A stretch of 64,000 nucleotides of DNA, from NCBI GenBank assembly GCA_019635795.1, contig JAHBYV010000008.1:62001-126000 (forward strand), read 5' to 3'. Origin of the DNA: Rhizobiaceae bacterium. GTDB lineage: Bacteria > Pseudomonadota > Alphaproteobacteria > Rhizobiales > Rhizobiaceae. A program made the translations under genes and the position numbers. This document shows positions 8,281 through 15,671 of the stretch, one piece after another (the stretch's first letter is position 1; each line of letters begins with the position of its first letter). The notes under the pieces were generated by a model. It had not been told where the DNA came from, did not search any database, and saw only the letters and a list, made by a program, of their open reading frames with translations.

Positions 8281-9921
8281 ATGGCGGCCAATGGTTTCCA
8301 GCATATAAGCTTTGCGCCCGATATGTCGCATGCCATTCGCGATGATGGGCAAGCAACAAAATTCACCCGCGCTGAACGTCGACTGCTGATTGATCTTACA
8401 TCCCATGCCGGAAATCTGCGAAGCCGGGAACAATTGCTCAATGCTGTTGCAGAAATTGGATCAGATTCGTCGGATCGGAATATCGATTTTTTCATAACTC
8501 GCTTGCGAAGCAAAATCGGAGATTCTGCAAAGAACCCGAAGTATATCGCCACCAGATATGGCGAAGGTTATGTTTGGGTGGGACCAACCCCGGCTCAATC
8601 GCAATCACCTGCGGAATGTCTCGTTGCAATCGGGCCAGTTACAACAATTGGCAATGATGATGCAGGACCGGAGGCCTTTCGGTTTGCCGAAGCATTGGCG
8701 AACGACCTGCGTGCACAGCTTCCTTCCGAACGGACAGTGGCCATTCGGTTGAACGGTAGTGATTTGAGTTCGCCTTTCCGGATAAGCTTGACTTTCATGG
8801 TCCATGGCGGCCGAAGGGAATGTGTATCTTCCCTTCAAAGCAATGAGAGCCGCAGGGTCATACTCGCACGGCGCGACGATTGCCTTAGCACCAATTTCGA
8901 TCAACTGGCCCAAAGTCATCTGTCCGCGTTATGGCAGTTTCAGGTTGACCAGTCAGGTCATGGAGGTCCAGACACAAGTCCGCTAGCAGTGCGCATGGTC
9001 GAGGCAGCAGCTTTGTTTGCCGACGATATTTCTCCCGGCCTTCCAAGGGAAATCGCCATGCTGAAAGGCGAAGCATTCCCCTCACCTGCCATATGGCGGA
9101 AAAACGATACGCAGTTGCGCCACCTGATTCGGAGCGGGCAGTCCACACCGACAACCCGACTGATGCTGGCGGTCAACATCTACACACGATACATCACTGA
9201 CGGGTGGCGTTTTCTCGCAAACGAAGACCCGCGCGAGAGCGATCAGGCAGAATTGGAGGAGCTTATCCTTGAGGTTCTGCCCGCGCTTATGGATGACCCG
9301 CAAAACGCGCTTTCCGCCGCAAACGTCCTCAGCTTCATGGGCCCATCGCATCAGGTTCTGGCGCTGGAAATAGCCGAGGAAGCATTCAAGAGATCAACTG
9401 CTCTTGCGGACGCACTGTCCACGCTCGGACGCTTGCGCGGGTTTGCGGGAGACTTCGATGGCGCTTTGGATTTGCTGCACCGCGCCCGTCCGCTGTGCAA
9501 ACCGGGTTCGATTTTTGATCGCTACGTAACGTCCTGTATTTGTCAGAACCTGCTTGCCGCAGGCGAATTTGCAGAGAAAGATCGCGAGCTTGAGTCTCTG
9601 ACCAAAAGCCCGATCAGTAAAGGTCCTTACCGGCTCTTATACGCAAATCCGGGTGAAGTTACTCCGTCCTTGCCCGTGCGTATCCATCTCGCTCTCATGC
9701 CCCGAAAATACGCCCGGACCGCAGTGCTATGGAGCTACTATATAGCTGCACGTCTGTTCAGGACCCGCGAAGCCCAGAAAAATCTGATAGTTGGACTGGC
9801 GGGCCACATGCGCCGCCGTTTCGGGGATGACATTATTCCAGAGGAAGTCAGCGCCGCGATACCTGCGACTATGGCAGACCTTGCCCCTTCAAGCTCAAGG
9901 AAGTCGCCGGCTTACGTTTAG
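8281..9921 (+). CDS. Winged-helix (OmpR/ToxR-type) regulator with a helical-repeat C-terminal half
   Basis: A 546-aa protein. Residues about 15-105 form an OmpR/PhoB-type winged helix (FTRAERRLLIDL, then RNIDFFITRLRSKIGD and the RYGEGYVW wing). No receiver domain precedes it and no membrane segment follows, so it resembles HilA-type cytoplasmic regulators rather than CadC or ToxR. The middle may hold a sensor-like alpha/beta domain. Residues about 340-480 look like TPR-type helical repeats (EIAEEAFKRSTALADALSTLG). A strong GGGGGAG lies before ATG 8281. Its stop converges with and overlaps the DUF1194 gene's. Target genes and signal are unknown. Confidence 0.8.
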   Translation: MAANGFQHISFAPDMSHAIRDDGQATKFTRAERRLLIDLTSHAGNLRSREQLLNAVAEIGSDSSDRNIDFFITRLRSKIGDSAKNPKYIATRYGEGYVWVGPTPAQSQSPAECLVAIGPVTTIGNDDAGPEAFRFAEALANDLRAQLPSERTVAIRLNGSDLSSPFRISLTFMVHGGRRECVSSLQSNESRRVILARRDDCLSTNFDQLAQSHLSALWQFQVDQSGHGGPDTSPLAVRMVEAAALFADDISPGLPREIAMLKGEAFPSPAIWRKNDTQLRHLIRSGQSTPTTRLMLAVNIYTRYITDGWRFLANEDPRESDQAELEELILEVLPALMDDPQNALSAANVLSFMGPSHQVLALEIAEEAFKRSTALADALSTLGRLRGFAGDFDGALDLLHRARPLCKPGSIFDRYVTSCICQNLLAAGEFAEKDRELESLTKSPISKGPYRLLYANPGEVTPSLPVRIHLALMPRKYARTAVLWSYYIAARLFRTREAQKNLIVGLAGHMRRRFGDDIIPEEVSAAIPATMADLAPSSSRKSPAYV

Positions 9922-10706
9922 TATCTCCAGCCATCGAGTGTGAGTTGGGCTTGCTCAACTGGAGTGATCTCACGAAGCAATTTTGCTTTCATCGCGTTCC
10001 CGAAATCGTCGAAGCCTTCGGCAACGATAACGAATGAGCCGTTTCCCGTCGCAACATTCTCAATGTAGTATTTTTCAAGATCTGGCTCGTCATCGACGAT
10101 AGCAAGCCCGTTGATTACAACATTGGCTTCCTGTGCCCTTCTTTGCGCCGACCCAACTGACATGCTGTGCCGTCTGCGTGGATAATGCGTTTCCTTGCCA
10201 TCACCTGAGACATCAATAACGCGACGTGCAGCGCACAGGGAAGGATCATCAAGAAGATCAAGCGCTTGCCATATGCCTTGACCGAGATCCGTGCCTCCTC
10301 CGCCAACCCTGGGAAGAGCCTTAATAATAGCGGCAAAATGATCGAGGTCGCTCGGACCATTCACCGCAAACCAACCCACCTTGCTCGTCGCGAAAGCAGA
10401 GTCCGACCACACTACAGCAGCCAGCACAACGCCTCCTGACGCCTCAATAGCGGAGACAACTTCGGGATGCCTGATTGCGTTCGACAGGCCAGCCATTTGC
10501 AAGGTGTACTCGCGATCATCGATGCTGCCTGACGCATCGACCGCGAAAACCAATGCCGTGCTGAAGCATTCACGTGCTTGCGCTTCGCCTCTGCCTTCCG
10601 CCAAAAAAATGAATGCAGTCAGAACACCTAAGGCCAGAGAAGCCTTGGCCAAACCTGAAAGAACACGGATATTCTCCAGCTCGAAACCGATCATTGTCCG
10701 CCACAT
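9918..10706 (-). CDS. DUF1194 family exported protein (vWA-like)
   Basis: A protein of about 262 aa with an N-terminal hydrophobic export signal (ASLALGVLTAFIFLAEG) and a von Willebrand factor A-like core. ALVFAVDASGSIDDREY gives the DxSxS metal-site motif, and VSGDGKETHYPRR comes later. This pattern matches DUF1194, a family of unknown function. An internal ATG four codons downstream is an alternative start. It converges with the winged-helix regulator and diverges from the SH3 gene. A 9-bp perfect palindrome lies 31 bases upstream of its start. No enzymatic role can be assigned. Confidence 0.85.
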   Translation of the reverse strand: MWRTMIGFELENIRVLSGLAKASLALGVLTAFIFLAEGRGEAQARECFSTALVFAVDASGSIDDREYTLQMAGLSNAIRHPEVVSAIEASGGVVLAAVVWSDSAFATSKVGWFAVNGPSDLDHFAAIIKALPRVGGGGTDLGQGIWQALDLLDDPSLCAARRVIDVSGDGKETHYPRRRHSMSVGSAQRRAQEANVVINGLAIVDDEPDLEKYYIENVATGNGSFVIVAEGFDDFGNAMKAKLLREITPVEQAQLTLDGWRY

Positions 10707-10736
10707 CGATTAAGCGGGCAGGCAGGTAGACTGCGA

Positions 10737-10760
10737 ATGTTGCAAGATTGTTTGCAACAT
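10737..10760. repeat. Perfect 9-bp inverted repeat in a divergent promoter region
   Basis: ATGTTGCAA at 10737-10745 and its exact reverse complement TTGCAACAT at 10752-10760 are separated by six bases. It lies between the divergent DUF1194 and SH3 genes. No T tract follows on either strand, so an operator for a dimeric regulator is more likely than a terminator. The binding protein is unknown; the winged-helix regulator next door is only a positional candidate. Confidence 0.6.
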
Positions 10761-10933
10761 ACCCTCACAATAATTGCCGAGAGAGATTTTGGCGAAGGAG
10801 CCAAACTTACTTTATTTAGTAACTAGGGCTCAACTTAAGTAGTTCAGCAAAATTCAGCCAACCTGTTGTAGCCCAGCAATAATTGGAGCTATGATTTCTT
10901 ACGACCGACAGCAGAAGGTTGAGGGAGACACTG

Positions 10934-11323
10934 ATGTTTCGCTTCCTGAAGGGAATTTCCGCATTTTTTGCGCTAAGTGCCTCGACATTGTCTGCATTCG
11001 CTTATGTCGCCTATACTACCGGCAATGTGAACATGCGCTCCGGCCCCGGCACGACCTTTGAAGTACTCGGCACTTTGAGCAGCGGAACGCAGGTCGATGT
11101 CAATCAGTGCCAAAATGGCTGGTGCTATATAAGAGTTGGAAATCTGAAAGGCTGGGTCAGTGACAACTATGTTTCCGCAGCAGGAGCATCGCCAACGGTT
11201 GTCGTGAAACCGCGCGCGGTTGTCGTAACGCCGCCTCCGGTCGTGGTGCGGCCGCCAGCCTACCGCCCGCCTTATCGGCCCAGACCGCCGGGACCACCAC
11301 CACCCCCTCCCCCGCCGCAATAA
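10934..11323 (+). CDS. Secreted bacterial SH3-domain protein with a proline-rich tail
   Basis: A protein of about 129 aa. A signal peptide (MFRFLKGISAFFALSASTLSAFA) precedes one bacterial SH3 domain: YTTGNVNMRSGPGTTFEVLGTL, then a CQNGWCYIRVGNLKGWVSDNYV end. The last 40 residues are Val/Pro-rich, ending in a run of prolines. Such proteins often bind peptidoglycan or act as periplasmic inhibitors. A TTG at 10919 would extend the frame by five codons, but GAGGGAGA lies at good distance before ATG 10934. It is monocistronic and its function is unproven. Confidence 0.85.
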   Translation: MFRFLKGISAFFALSASTLSAFAYVAYTTGNVNMRSGPGTTFEVLGTLSSGTQVDVNQCQNGWCYIRVGNLKGWVSDNYVSAAGASPTVVVKPRAVVVTPPPVVVRPPAYRPPYRPRPPGPPPPPPPPQ

Positions 11324-11371
11324 CGAGCCTTATTGCTGACCAGTCTATTTTGAAGGACCGGCTGACAGACT

Positions 11372-11390
11372 TTTTGAACCTTGTTCAAAA
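11372..11390. promoter_or_regulatory. Palindromic operator candidate 1 upstream of the ynbA-like operon
   Basis: TTTTGAAC and GTTCAAAA flank CTT, giving 8-bp arms. It shares the core TTGAAC-N3-GTTCAA with a second site whose centre is 33 bp downstream. Paired sites of this form suggest a TetR-like or other dimeric repressor. No such gene lies next to the operon. Confidence 0.6.
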
Positions 11391-11404
11391 TTTTGCCTCA
11401 ATTC

Positions 11405-11423
11405 ATTTGAACATTGTTCAAAT
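11405..11423. promoter_or_regulatory. Palindromic operator candidate 2 upstream of the ynbA-like operon
   Basis: ATTTGAACA and TGTTCAAAT flank a single T, a perfect 9-bp palindrome ending 15 bases before the ynbA-like ATG. The position, next to the ribosome binding site, would allow repression by blocking transcription start or early elongation. Confidence 0.65.
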
Positions 11424-11438
11424 GTGAGAGGAAGATGG

Positions 11439-12044
11439 ATGCCGACACTCTATGACATCAAGCCGGCCTTTCAGGGCCTGTTGAGACCTTTGACGCGCAA
11501 GCTCGCGGCGAATGGCATTACGGCAAATCAAGTAACGATCATTGCAGCAATAATCTCGATAGCCGGGGGTGCTGCAATTGCGCTGGCTACCGATCGGGTC
11601 GTTGTGTTTTTACTGCTGCCTTTTGTGTTGTTTGTGCGCATGGCGCTCAACGCGATAGACGGCATGTTAGCGCGTGAACACGGGCAGGCGTCACGTCCTG
11701 GCATGATACTGAATGAAGTCTGTGACGTGATTTCCGATCTCGCATTGATCCTGCCGTTTGCAGCCGTTCAGGCATTCCCAGCGTGGGGAGTTGTTGCATT
11801 TGCCCTTGCCGCATTTCTCACCGAGTTTGTCGGCGTGCTCGGCCTGCCCCTGGGTGCTGGCAGGCGGTATGATGGGCCATTCGGCAAGAGTGACCGGGCG
11901 TTTGCAATCGGCCTCATTGCGCTGCTCCTCGCGTTCGGCGTTCCACTGCAACCCATAGGCAGCTTCGTTTTCCCGGCTCTGGCCCTTCTTTCACTAGCCA
12001 CCACAGTAAACCGCATACGCGCGGCGCTCGCGTCTGCCCAATGA
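11439..12044 (+). CDS. CDP-alcohol phosphatidyltransferase family membrane protein (YnbA-like)
   Basis: A membrane protein of about 201 aa and the first gene of a three-gene phospholipid operon. The CDP-alcohol transferase signature is present but altered: N71-A-I-D74-G-x2-A-R79, then G88-x3-N92-x3-D96. Two of the four usual metal-binding Asp positions are Asn. From memory, E. coli YnbA shares this pattern. The enzyme would transfer a phosphatidyl or similar group from a CDP-activated donor. GTG at 11424 also opens the frame, but ATG 11439 has AGAGGAAG upstream and matches the YnbA N terminus. It overlaps the plsC-like gene by ATGA. Confidence 0.85.
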   Translation: MPTLYDIKPAFQGLLRPLTRKLAANGITANQVTIIAAIISIAGGAAIALATDRVVVFLLLPFVLFVRMALNAIDGMLAREHGQASRPGMILNEVCDVISDLALILPFAAVQAFPAWGVVAFALAAFLTEFVGVLGLPLGAGRRYDGPFGKSDRAFAIGLIALLLAFGVPLQPIGSFVFPALALLSLATTVNRIRAALASAQ

Positions 12045-12718
12045 GCGATCCGATGTCTGAAGACACCATCTGGATGAACAAGTTGGTCAAGCGCGCCACC
12101 GGTTCCTTGCTCGCGGGAATTGCCTGGGCGGTAACAGGTGTTCGGCCAATCTGGGCCGGTGCAGCACCATCAAACCGCCAGCGCATCTACTTCGCAAATC
12201 ATGCAAGCCATGGCGATTTTATACTGCTTGCATCCTGCCTGCCACGGGAAGAGCGAGAGCAGACACGCGCCGTTGCCGCCGCCGACTATTGGGGCAAAAC
12301 CCGGCTTAGACGCCTGATCGCTAACGACCTGCTTTCGACGGTTCTGATTGAGCGAAAAGTCACAGAGAACGTCAAGCATCCGATGCAAGTCATGTTGGAC
12401 GTGCTCGAACAAGGGGATTCGCTTATCATATTCCCGGAAGGCACCCGGAACATGGACGAGAGCGAAAAGCTGCTGCCGTTTCGGTCTGGGCTGTATAATC
12501 TCGCTCTTGCGCGTCCCGACATCGAACTCATACCATGCTGGATTGAGAACATGTCCCGCGTTCTGCCCAAAGGAAAATTCCTGCCGGTTCCACTCCTTTG
12601 CCGCGTCATATTCGGACCTCCAATGGCTTTGATCTCCGGAGAAGAACGCCACGCCTTTCTTGCGCGCTCGCGAGAGGCGCTTCTGTCACTCGATCCGCGC
12701 GCGAAGAGTTCACAATGA
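12041..12718 (+). CDS. Lysophospholipid / 1-acylglycerol-3-phosphate acyltransferase (PlsC-like)
   Basis: A 225-aa acyltransferase. The NHxxxxD block is NHASHGDF (about residues 49-56), and the glycerol-phosphate-binding motif FPEGTRN lies near residue 130. It acylates a lysophospholipid or acylglycerol-phosphate at the membrane. Both ends overlap neighbours by ATGA (start in the ynbA-like gene, stop in the cdsA-like gene), so the three are translationally coupled. An ATG at 12053 is a weaker alternative start. Its place between a CDP-alcohol transferase and a CDP-diglyceride synthetase suggests a dedicated lipid pathway. Confidence 0.88.
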   Translation: MSDPMSEDTIWMNKLVKRATGSLLAGIAWAVTGVRPIWAGAAPSNRQRIYFANHASHGDFILLASCLPREEREQTRAVAAADYWGKTRLRRLIANDLLSTVLIERKVTENVKHPMQVMLDVLEQGDSLIIFPEGTRNMDESEKLLPFRSGLYNLALARPDIELIPCWIENMSRVLPKGKFLPVPLLCRVIFGPPMALISGEERHAFLARSREALLSLDPRAKSSQ

Positions 12719-13650
12719 TGCTGAATGACTTTCACTATCTGGCAATCGGTCTGATCCTTGTCCTGTCAACGGCCAGCATAATCTCCGCTCTACTCAGCCG
12801 CCGCGCGGCGACGCCGACACCCACCCTGACAAATCTTACCCAGCGCATAAATGCATGGTGGGTGATGGTCGGCGTGCTTGGCTTTGCCATGCTGTTCGGC
12901 AAGGCCGGTCTGACAATCCTGTTCGTATTTATCTCCTTTTTCTCCCTGCGAGAATTCGTGACGCTCACGCCAACGCGTCAGAGCGATTACTGGGTGCTAC
13001 TCGGCATGTTTGCTCTCATCATACCGATCCAATACTGGCTGGTCTGGACAGAGTGGTACGGATTGTTCACGATCTTCATACCGGTTTACTGCTTCCTTCT
13101 CATGCCCGCGCTTACGGCACTGAGCGGCGACACGGAGAATTTTCTGGAACGTGTCGCGGCTCAGCAATGGGCAGTGATGATCGCAGTCTACTGCATGAGC
13201 CACGTGCCTGCCCTGCTGACACTGCCTGTTCCCGGCTATGATGGACGCAATGTTCTTTTGGTCGCGTTTCTCATGATCACCGTTCAGGGCAGCGACGTGC
13301 TGCAGTACATTTTCGGAAAACTGTTCGGCAAGCGACCGGTGGCACCACGCATATCTCCCTCCAAAACATGGGAAGGATTGGTGGGCGGGCTTGCGAGCGC
13401 AACACTGCTCGGCGCGGCTCTATTCTGGATGACACCATTCAATCCGTGGCAGGCCGGATTGATTGCATTCCTGTCCTGCCTGATGGGATTCTTCGGAGGA
13501 CTGGTCGCCTCGGCAATAAAACGAGATCAAGGTGTAAAGGATTGGGGCTACCTCATAGGCGGTCATGGCGGCATGATGGACAGGGCGGACAGCCTCGTAT
13601 TCTCCGCCCCAATCTTTTTCCATATCGTGCGCTACTTCTGGACAAGTTAG
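12715..13650 (+). CDS. Phosphatidate cytidylyltransferase (CdsA/YnbB-like)
   Basis: A polytopic membrane protein of about 311 aa. The C-terminal CTP transferase signature is clear: SPSKTWEGLVGG, then VKDWGYLIGGHGGMMDRADSLVF. It makes CDP-diacylglycerol from phosphatidate and CTP, or a related activated lipid. The frame is open from 12598, but the true start is ATG 12715 (or 12718), overlapping the plsC-like stop. As in the E. coli ynb cluster it accompanies a YnbA-like transferase. It converges with the GNAT gene, and the two stop codons overlap. Confidence 0.9.
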   Translation: MMLNDFHYLAIGLILVLSTASIISALLSRRAATPTPTLTNLTQRINAWWVMVGVLGFAMLFGKAGLTILFVFISFFSLREFVTLTPTRQSDYWVLLGMFALIIPIQYWLVWTEWYGLFTIFIPVYCFLLMPALTALSGDTENFLERVAAQQWAVMIAVYCMSHVPALLTLPVPGYDGRNVLLVAFLMITVQGSDVLQYIFGKLFGKRPVAPRISPSKTWEGLVGGLASATLLGAALFWMTPFNPWQAGLIAFLSCLMGFFGGLVASAIKRDQGVKDWGYLIGGHGGMMDRADSLVFSAPIFFHIVRYFWTS

Positions 13651-13937
13651 CTCTTGAGCACGTCCGACCACTCGGGATGGCGGCGGAATTGTGCTGCAGC
13701 AAATGGGCAAAGAGGGATGATTTTCTTCCTCGCAGCCCTGGCGTCGGCAACGCCCCGCTCTACCAGTTTTACCCCTACACCCTGTCCGCGAAATGCGTCC
13801 GGGACCAGCGTATGGTCAATGATGATCGTGCTTTCGCCGCTCTTGGTGTAGGTCATTTCAGCTTCCGAGCCGTCTTGCGCGCGCAGCCAGTAGCGGCCTT
13901 TGCTTGCTGTTTCGTCCAGCTTGATTTCATCGGTCAT
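13647..13937 (-). CDS. Small GNAT family N-acetyltransferase (YjdJ-like)
   Basis: A 96-aa protein. The acetyl-CoA-binding segment IIDHTLVPDAFRGQGVGVKLVERGVADAR is followed by IIPLCPFAAAQFRRHPEWSDVL, the typical C-terminal block of the short YjdJ-type acetyltransferases. The start at 13937 is one base after the upstream esterase stop and skips a longer frame with no family similarity. It is third in the dioxygenase-esterase-GNAT operon. The substrate is unknown. Confidence 0.85.
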   Translation of the reverse strand: MTDEIKLDETASKGRYWLRAQDGSEAEMTYTKSGESTIIIDHTLVPDAFRGQGVGVKLVERGVADARAARKKIIPLCPFAAAQFRRHPEWSDVLKS

Positions 13938-13938
13938 C

Positions 13939-14559
13939 TCAATGCTCCTCACCAGATTGCGCGAAGAATAGCCGCGCTGCTTCAATTTCATTGGGCCGAA
14001 GCTCGTGGCCGCCGGCATGCCAATCGAGTGTGACATCCGAACCGGCTGCGCGCAAATAGGCATCCAGTCGGTTCGTCATTTGCGGTGGGCAAATCGGATC
14101 ATGACGGCCCGCCGTGATCAGCACCTTTCGTCCAGCCAGCGAACCGCCCAATTCCGGTGCGAACGGAATGAGCGGGTGAAAAAGAGCTACTTCTTCAAAC
14201 AATTCCGGCTTTGCAAACATCGTTGCTGCCAAAATGTTTGCGCCATTGGAGTAACCAAGGCCCAACACTCTCGCAGGCTTTCTTTCGGCAATGTTCGCTT
14301 CCACGAAGGCGCTCATCTTTTTTACCGCGCGGGCAAGGTCGTCCATGTCATAGACGCCCTCCCCCGTCCGTCTGAAAAAGCGGGCCGAACCGAATTCCGA
14401 GACGTCACCACGTGGCGAAACGATTGTCGCGTCCGGCACGATTTCCCTGCCGAGTCCCACAAGCTGGTTTTCGTCGCCACCTGTCCCGTGAAAGACAAAC
14501 AGCAACGGACCCGCCGGCGCTCCCGGTGAAACAATGTGGATGTAGTCTGACATGTTCAT
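13939..14559 (-). CDS. Alpha/beta hydrolase, phospholipase/carboxylesterase type (MhqD-like)
   Basis: A 206-aa serine hydrolase. FVFHGTGGDE forms the oxyanion-hole strand, and the nucleophile is Ser104 in GLGYSNGAN. AGRHDPICPP supplies the Asp and WHAGGHELRP the His. Its start overlaps the stop of the ring-cleaving dioxygenase gene by ATGA. In Bacillus, MhqD-type esterases and MhqO-type dioxygenases are paired in quinone and aromatic detoxification; the same pairing here suggests a similar role, as an inference. ATG 14553 is an alternative start. Confidence 0.87.
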   Translation of the reverse strand: MNMSDYIHIVSPGAPAGPLLFVFHGTGGDENQLVGLGREIVPDATIVSPRGDVSEFGSARFFRRTGEGVYDMDDLARAVKKMSAFVEANIAERKPARVLGLGYSNGANILAATMFAKPELFEEVALFHPLIPFAPELGGSLAGRKVLITAGRHDPICPPQMTNRLDAYLRAAGSDVTLDWHAGGHELRPNEIEAARLFFAQSGEEH

Positions 14560-15488
14560 CCCGCCTCCAGCGGTTGCAAATGCGTTTCAAGATAGGACCG
14601 CAAATGTGCGTGCTGAGTTGGCAGTTTCAGCACTTCACCCAGATGCGCGCGATCCTCATCACGATCAAAGCCAGGCTCGTTGGTTGCCACCTCGAACAGA
14701 ACGCCTCCAGGCGTCCGGAAATAGATCGCCCAGAAATAATCACGGTCGATAACCGGGGTCACCTGATAGCCAGTATCAAGCAACGCTTTGCGCACGGCCA
14801 ACTGGTCTGCCCGGTCCTTCACCGCAAAAGCGACATGGTGAACAGACCCGGCCCCAAGATCAGCAAACCCCGCGCCCGGCAGGGTTTCCACATCAATCGT
14901 ATCGGCACCATTGCCATTTGGCATGACAAACCGCGTGACGGAGCCTGAACGGTCGAGCTTTTCATAGCCCATGAAGCCCAGCAACTCGGCCATTGGACCA
15001 TCGTTTCTCAAGCGCATGGAAACAGAGTGAAAGCCTCTGATCGCCTCGTTTGCCGAGATATGTGCGCCTGTCCAGGGCTCGCGGTCGTCGTCCGTTTCAA
15101 CCAAGGCGAAAGCATCGTTGTCAGGCCCCTCGAATTTGAGGCGCGCCTGCCCGAAGCGTTCGTCACGATTGAGGTGTGCCACTCCGCGTTCGGTCAGCCT
15201 TTGCGCCCAATAGTCGAGAGAACCCTTCGGCACCGCAAATGCGGTCGTCCCGACCTCCCCAACCCCGCGACGCGCACGTCCGATGTTGGGAAATGGAAAA
15301 TAGGTCATAACCGACCCCGGAGTTCCAACCGCGTCGCCGTAGTAGAGATGATAGACGTCCGGAGCGTCAAAATTGACGGTCTGCTTTACACGCCGCAGGC
15401 CTAGCGTGTCCGTGAAGAACTGATTGTTCCGGCGCGCATCCGAAGCCATTGACGTGACGTGGTGTAAACCTTTGATCTGGTTCAGCAT
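14556..15488 (-). CDS. VOC-family ring-cleaving dioxygenase (MhqO-like)
   Basis: A protein of about 310 aa with two glyoxalase/VOC modules. The N-terminal IKGLHHVTSMASD carries the first metal His. A second IRGFHSVSMRL opens the C-terminal half, with the HHVAFAVKD and LFEVATNEPGF strands later. MhqO/LinE-like members cleave hydroquinones. ATG 15488 has GGGAG eight bases upstream and was preferred over the start at 15512. It is the first gene of an operon with the esterase and GNAT genes. No MarR-type regulator is adjacent. Confidence 0.87.
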   Translation of the reverse strand: MLNQIKGLHHVTSMASDARRNNQFFTDTLGLRRVKQTVNFDAPDVYHLYYGDAVGTPGSVMTYFPFPNIGRARRGVGEVGTTAFAVPKGSLDYWAQRLTERGVAHLNRDERFGQARLKFEGPDNDAFALVETDDDREPWTGAHISANEAIRGFHSVSMRLRNDGPMAELLGFMGYEKLDRSGSVTRFVMPNGNGADTIDVETLPGAGFADLGAGSVHHVAFAVKDRADQLAVRKALLDTGYQVTPVIDRDYFWAIYFRTPGGVLFEVATNEPGFDRDEDRAHLGEVLKLPTQHAHLRSYLETHLQPLEAG

Positions 15489-15671
15489 TCTGAATACTCC
15501 CTTCAGTGCCAACTTTTGCCGGGAATGTGGAGCCTGGGATCATCAAGGAAAAGTCCGGTTCTCGACGATGAACTGTCATCATTATGTGAACAATAGCGTT
15601 CTCTCGTTCATACAATCACGCCTTGCACCGCAAGCAGAATTGCGTTCGATGGGCTTAGTGAGGACAGCACC

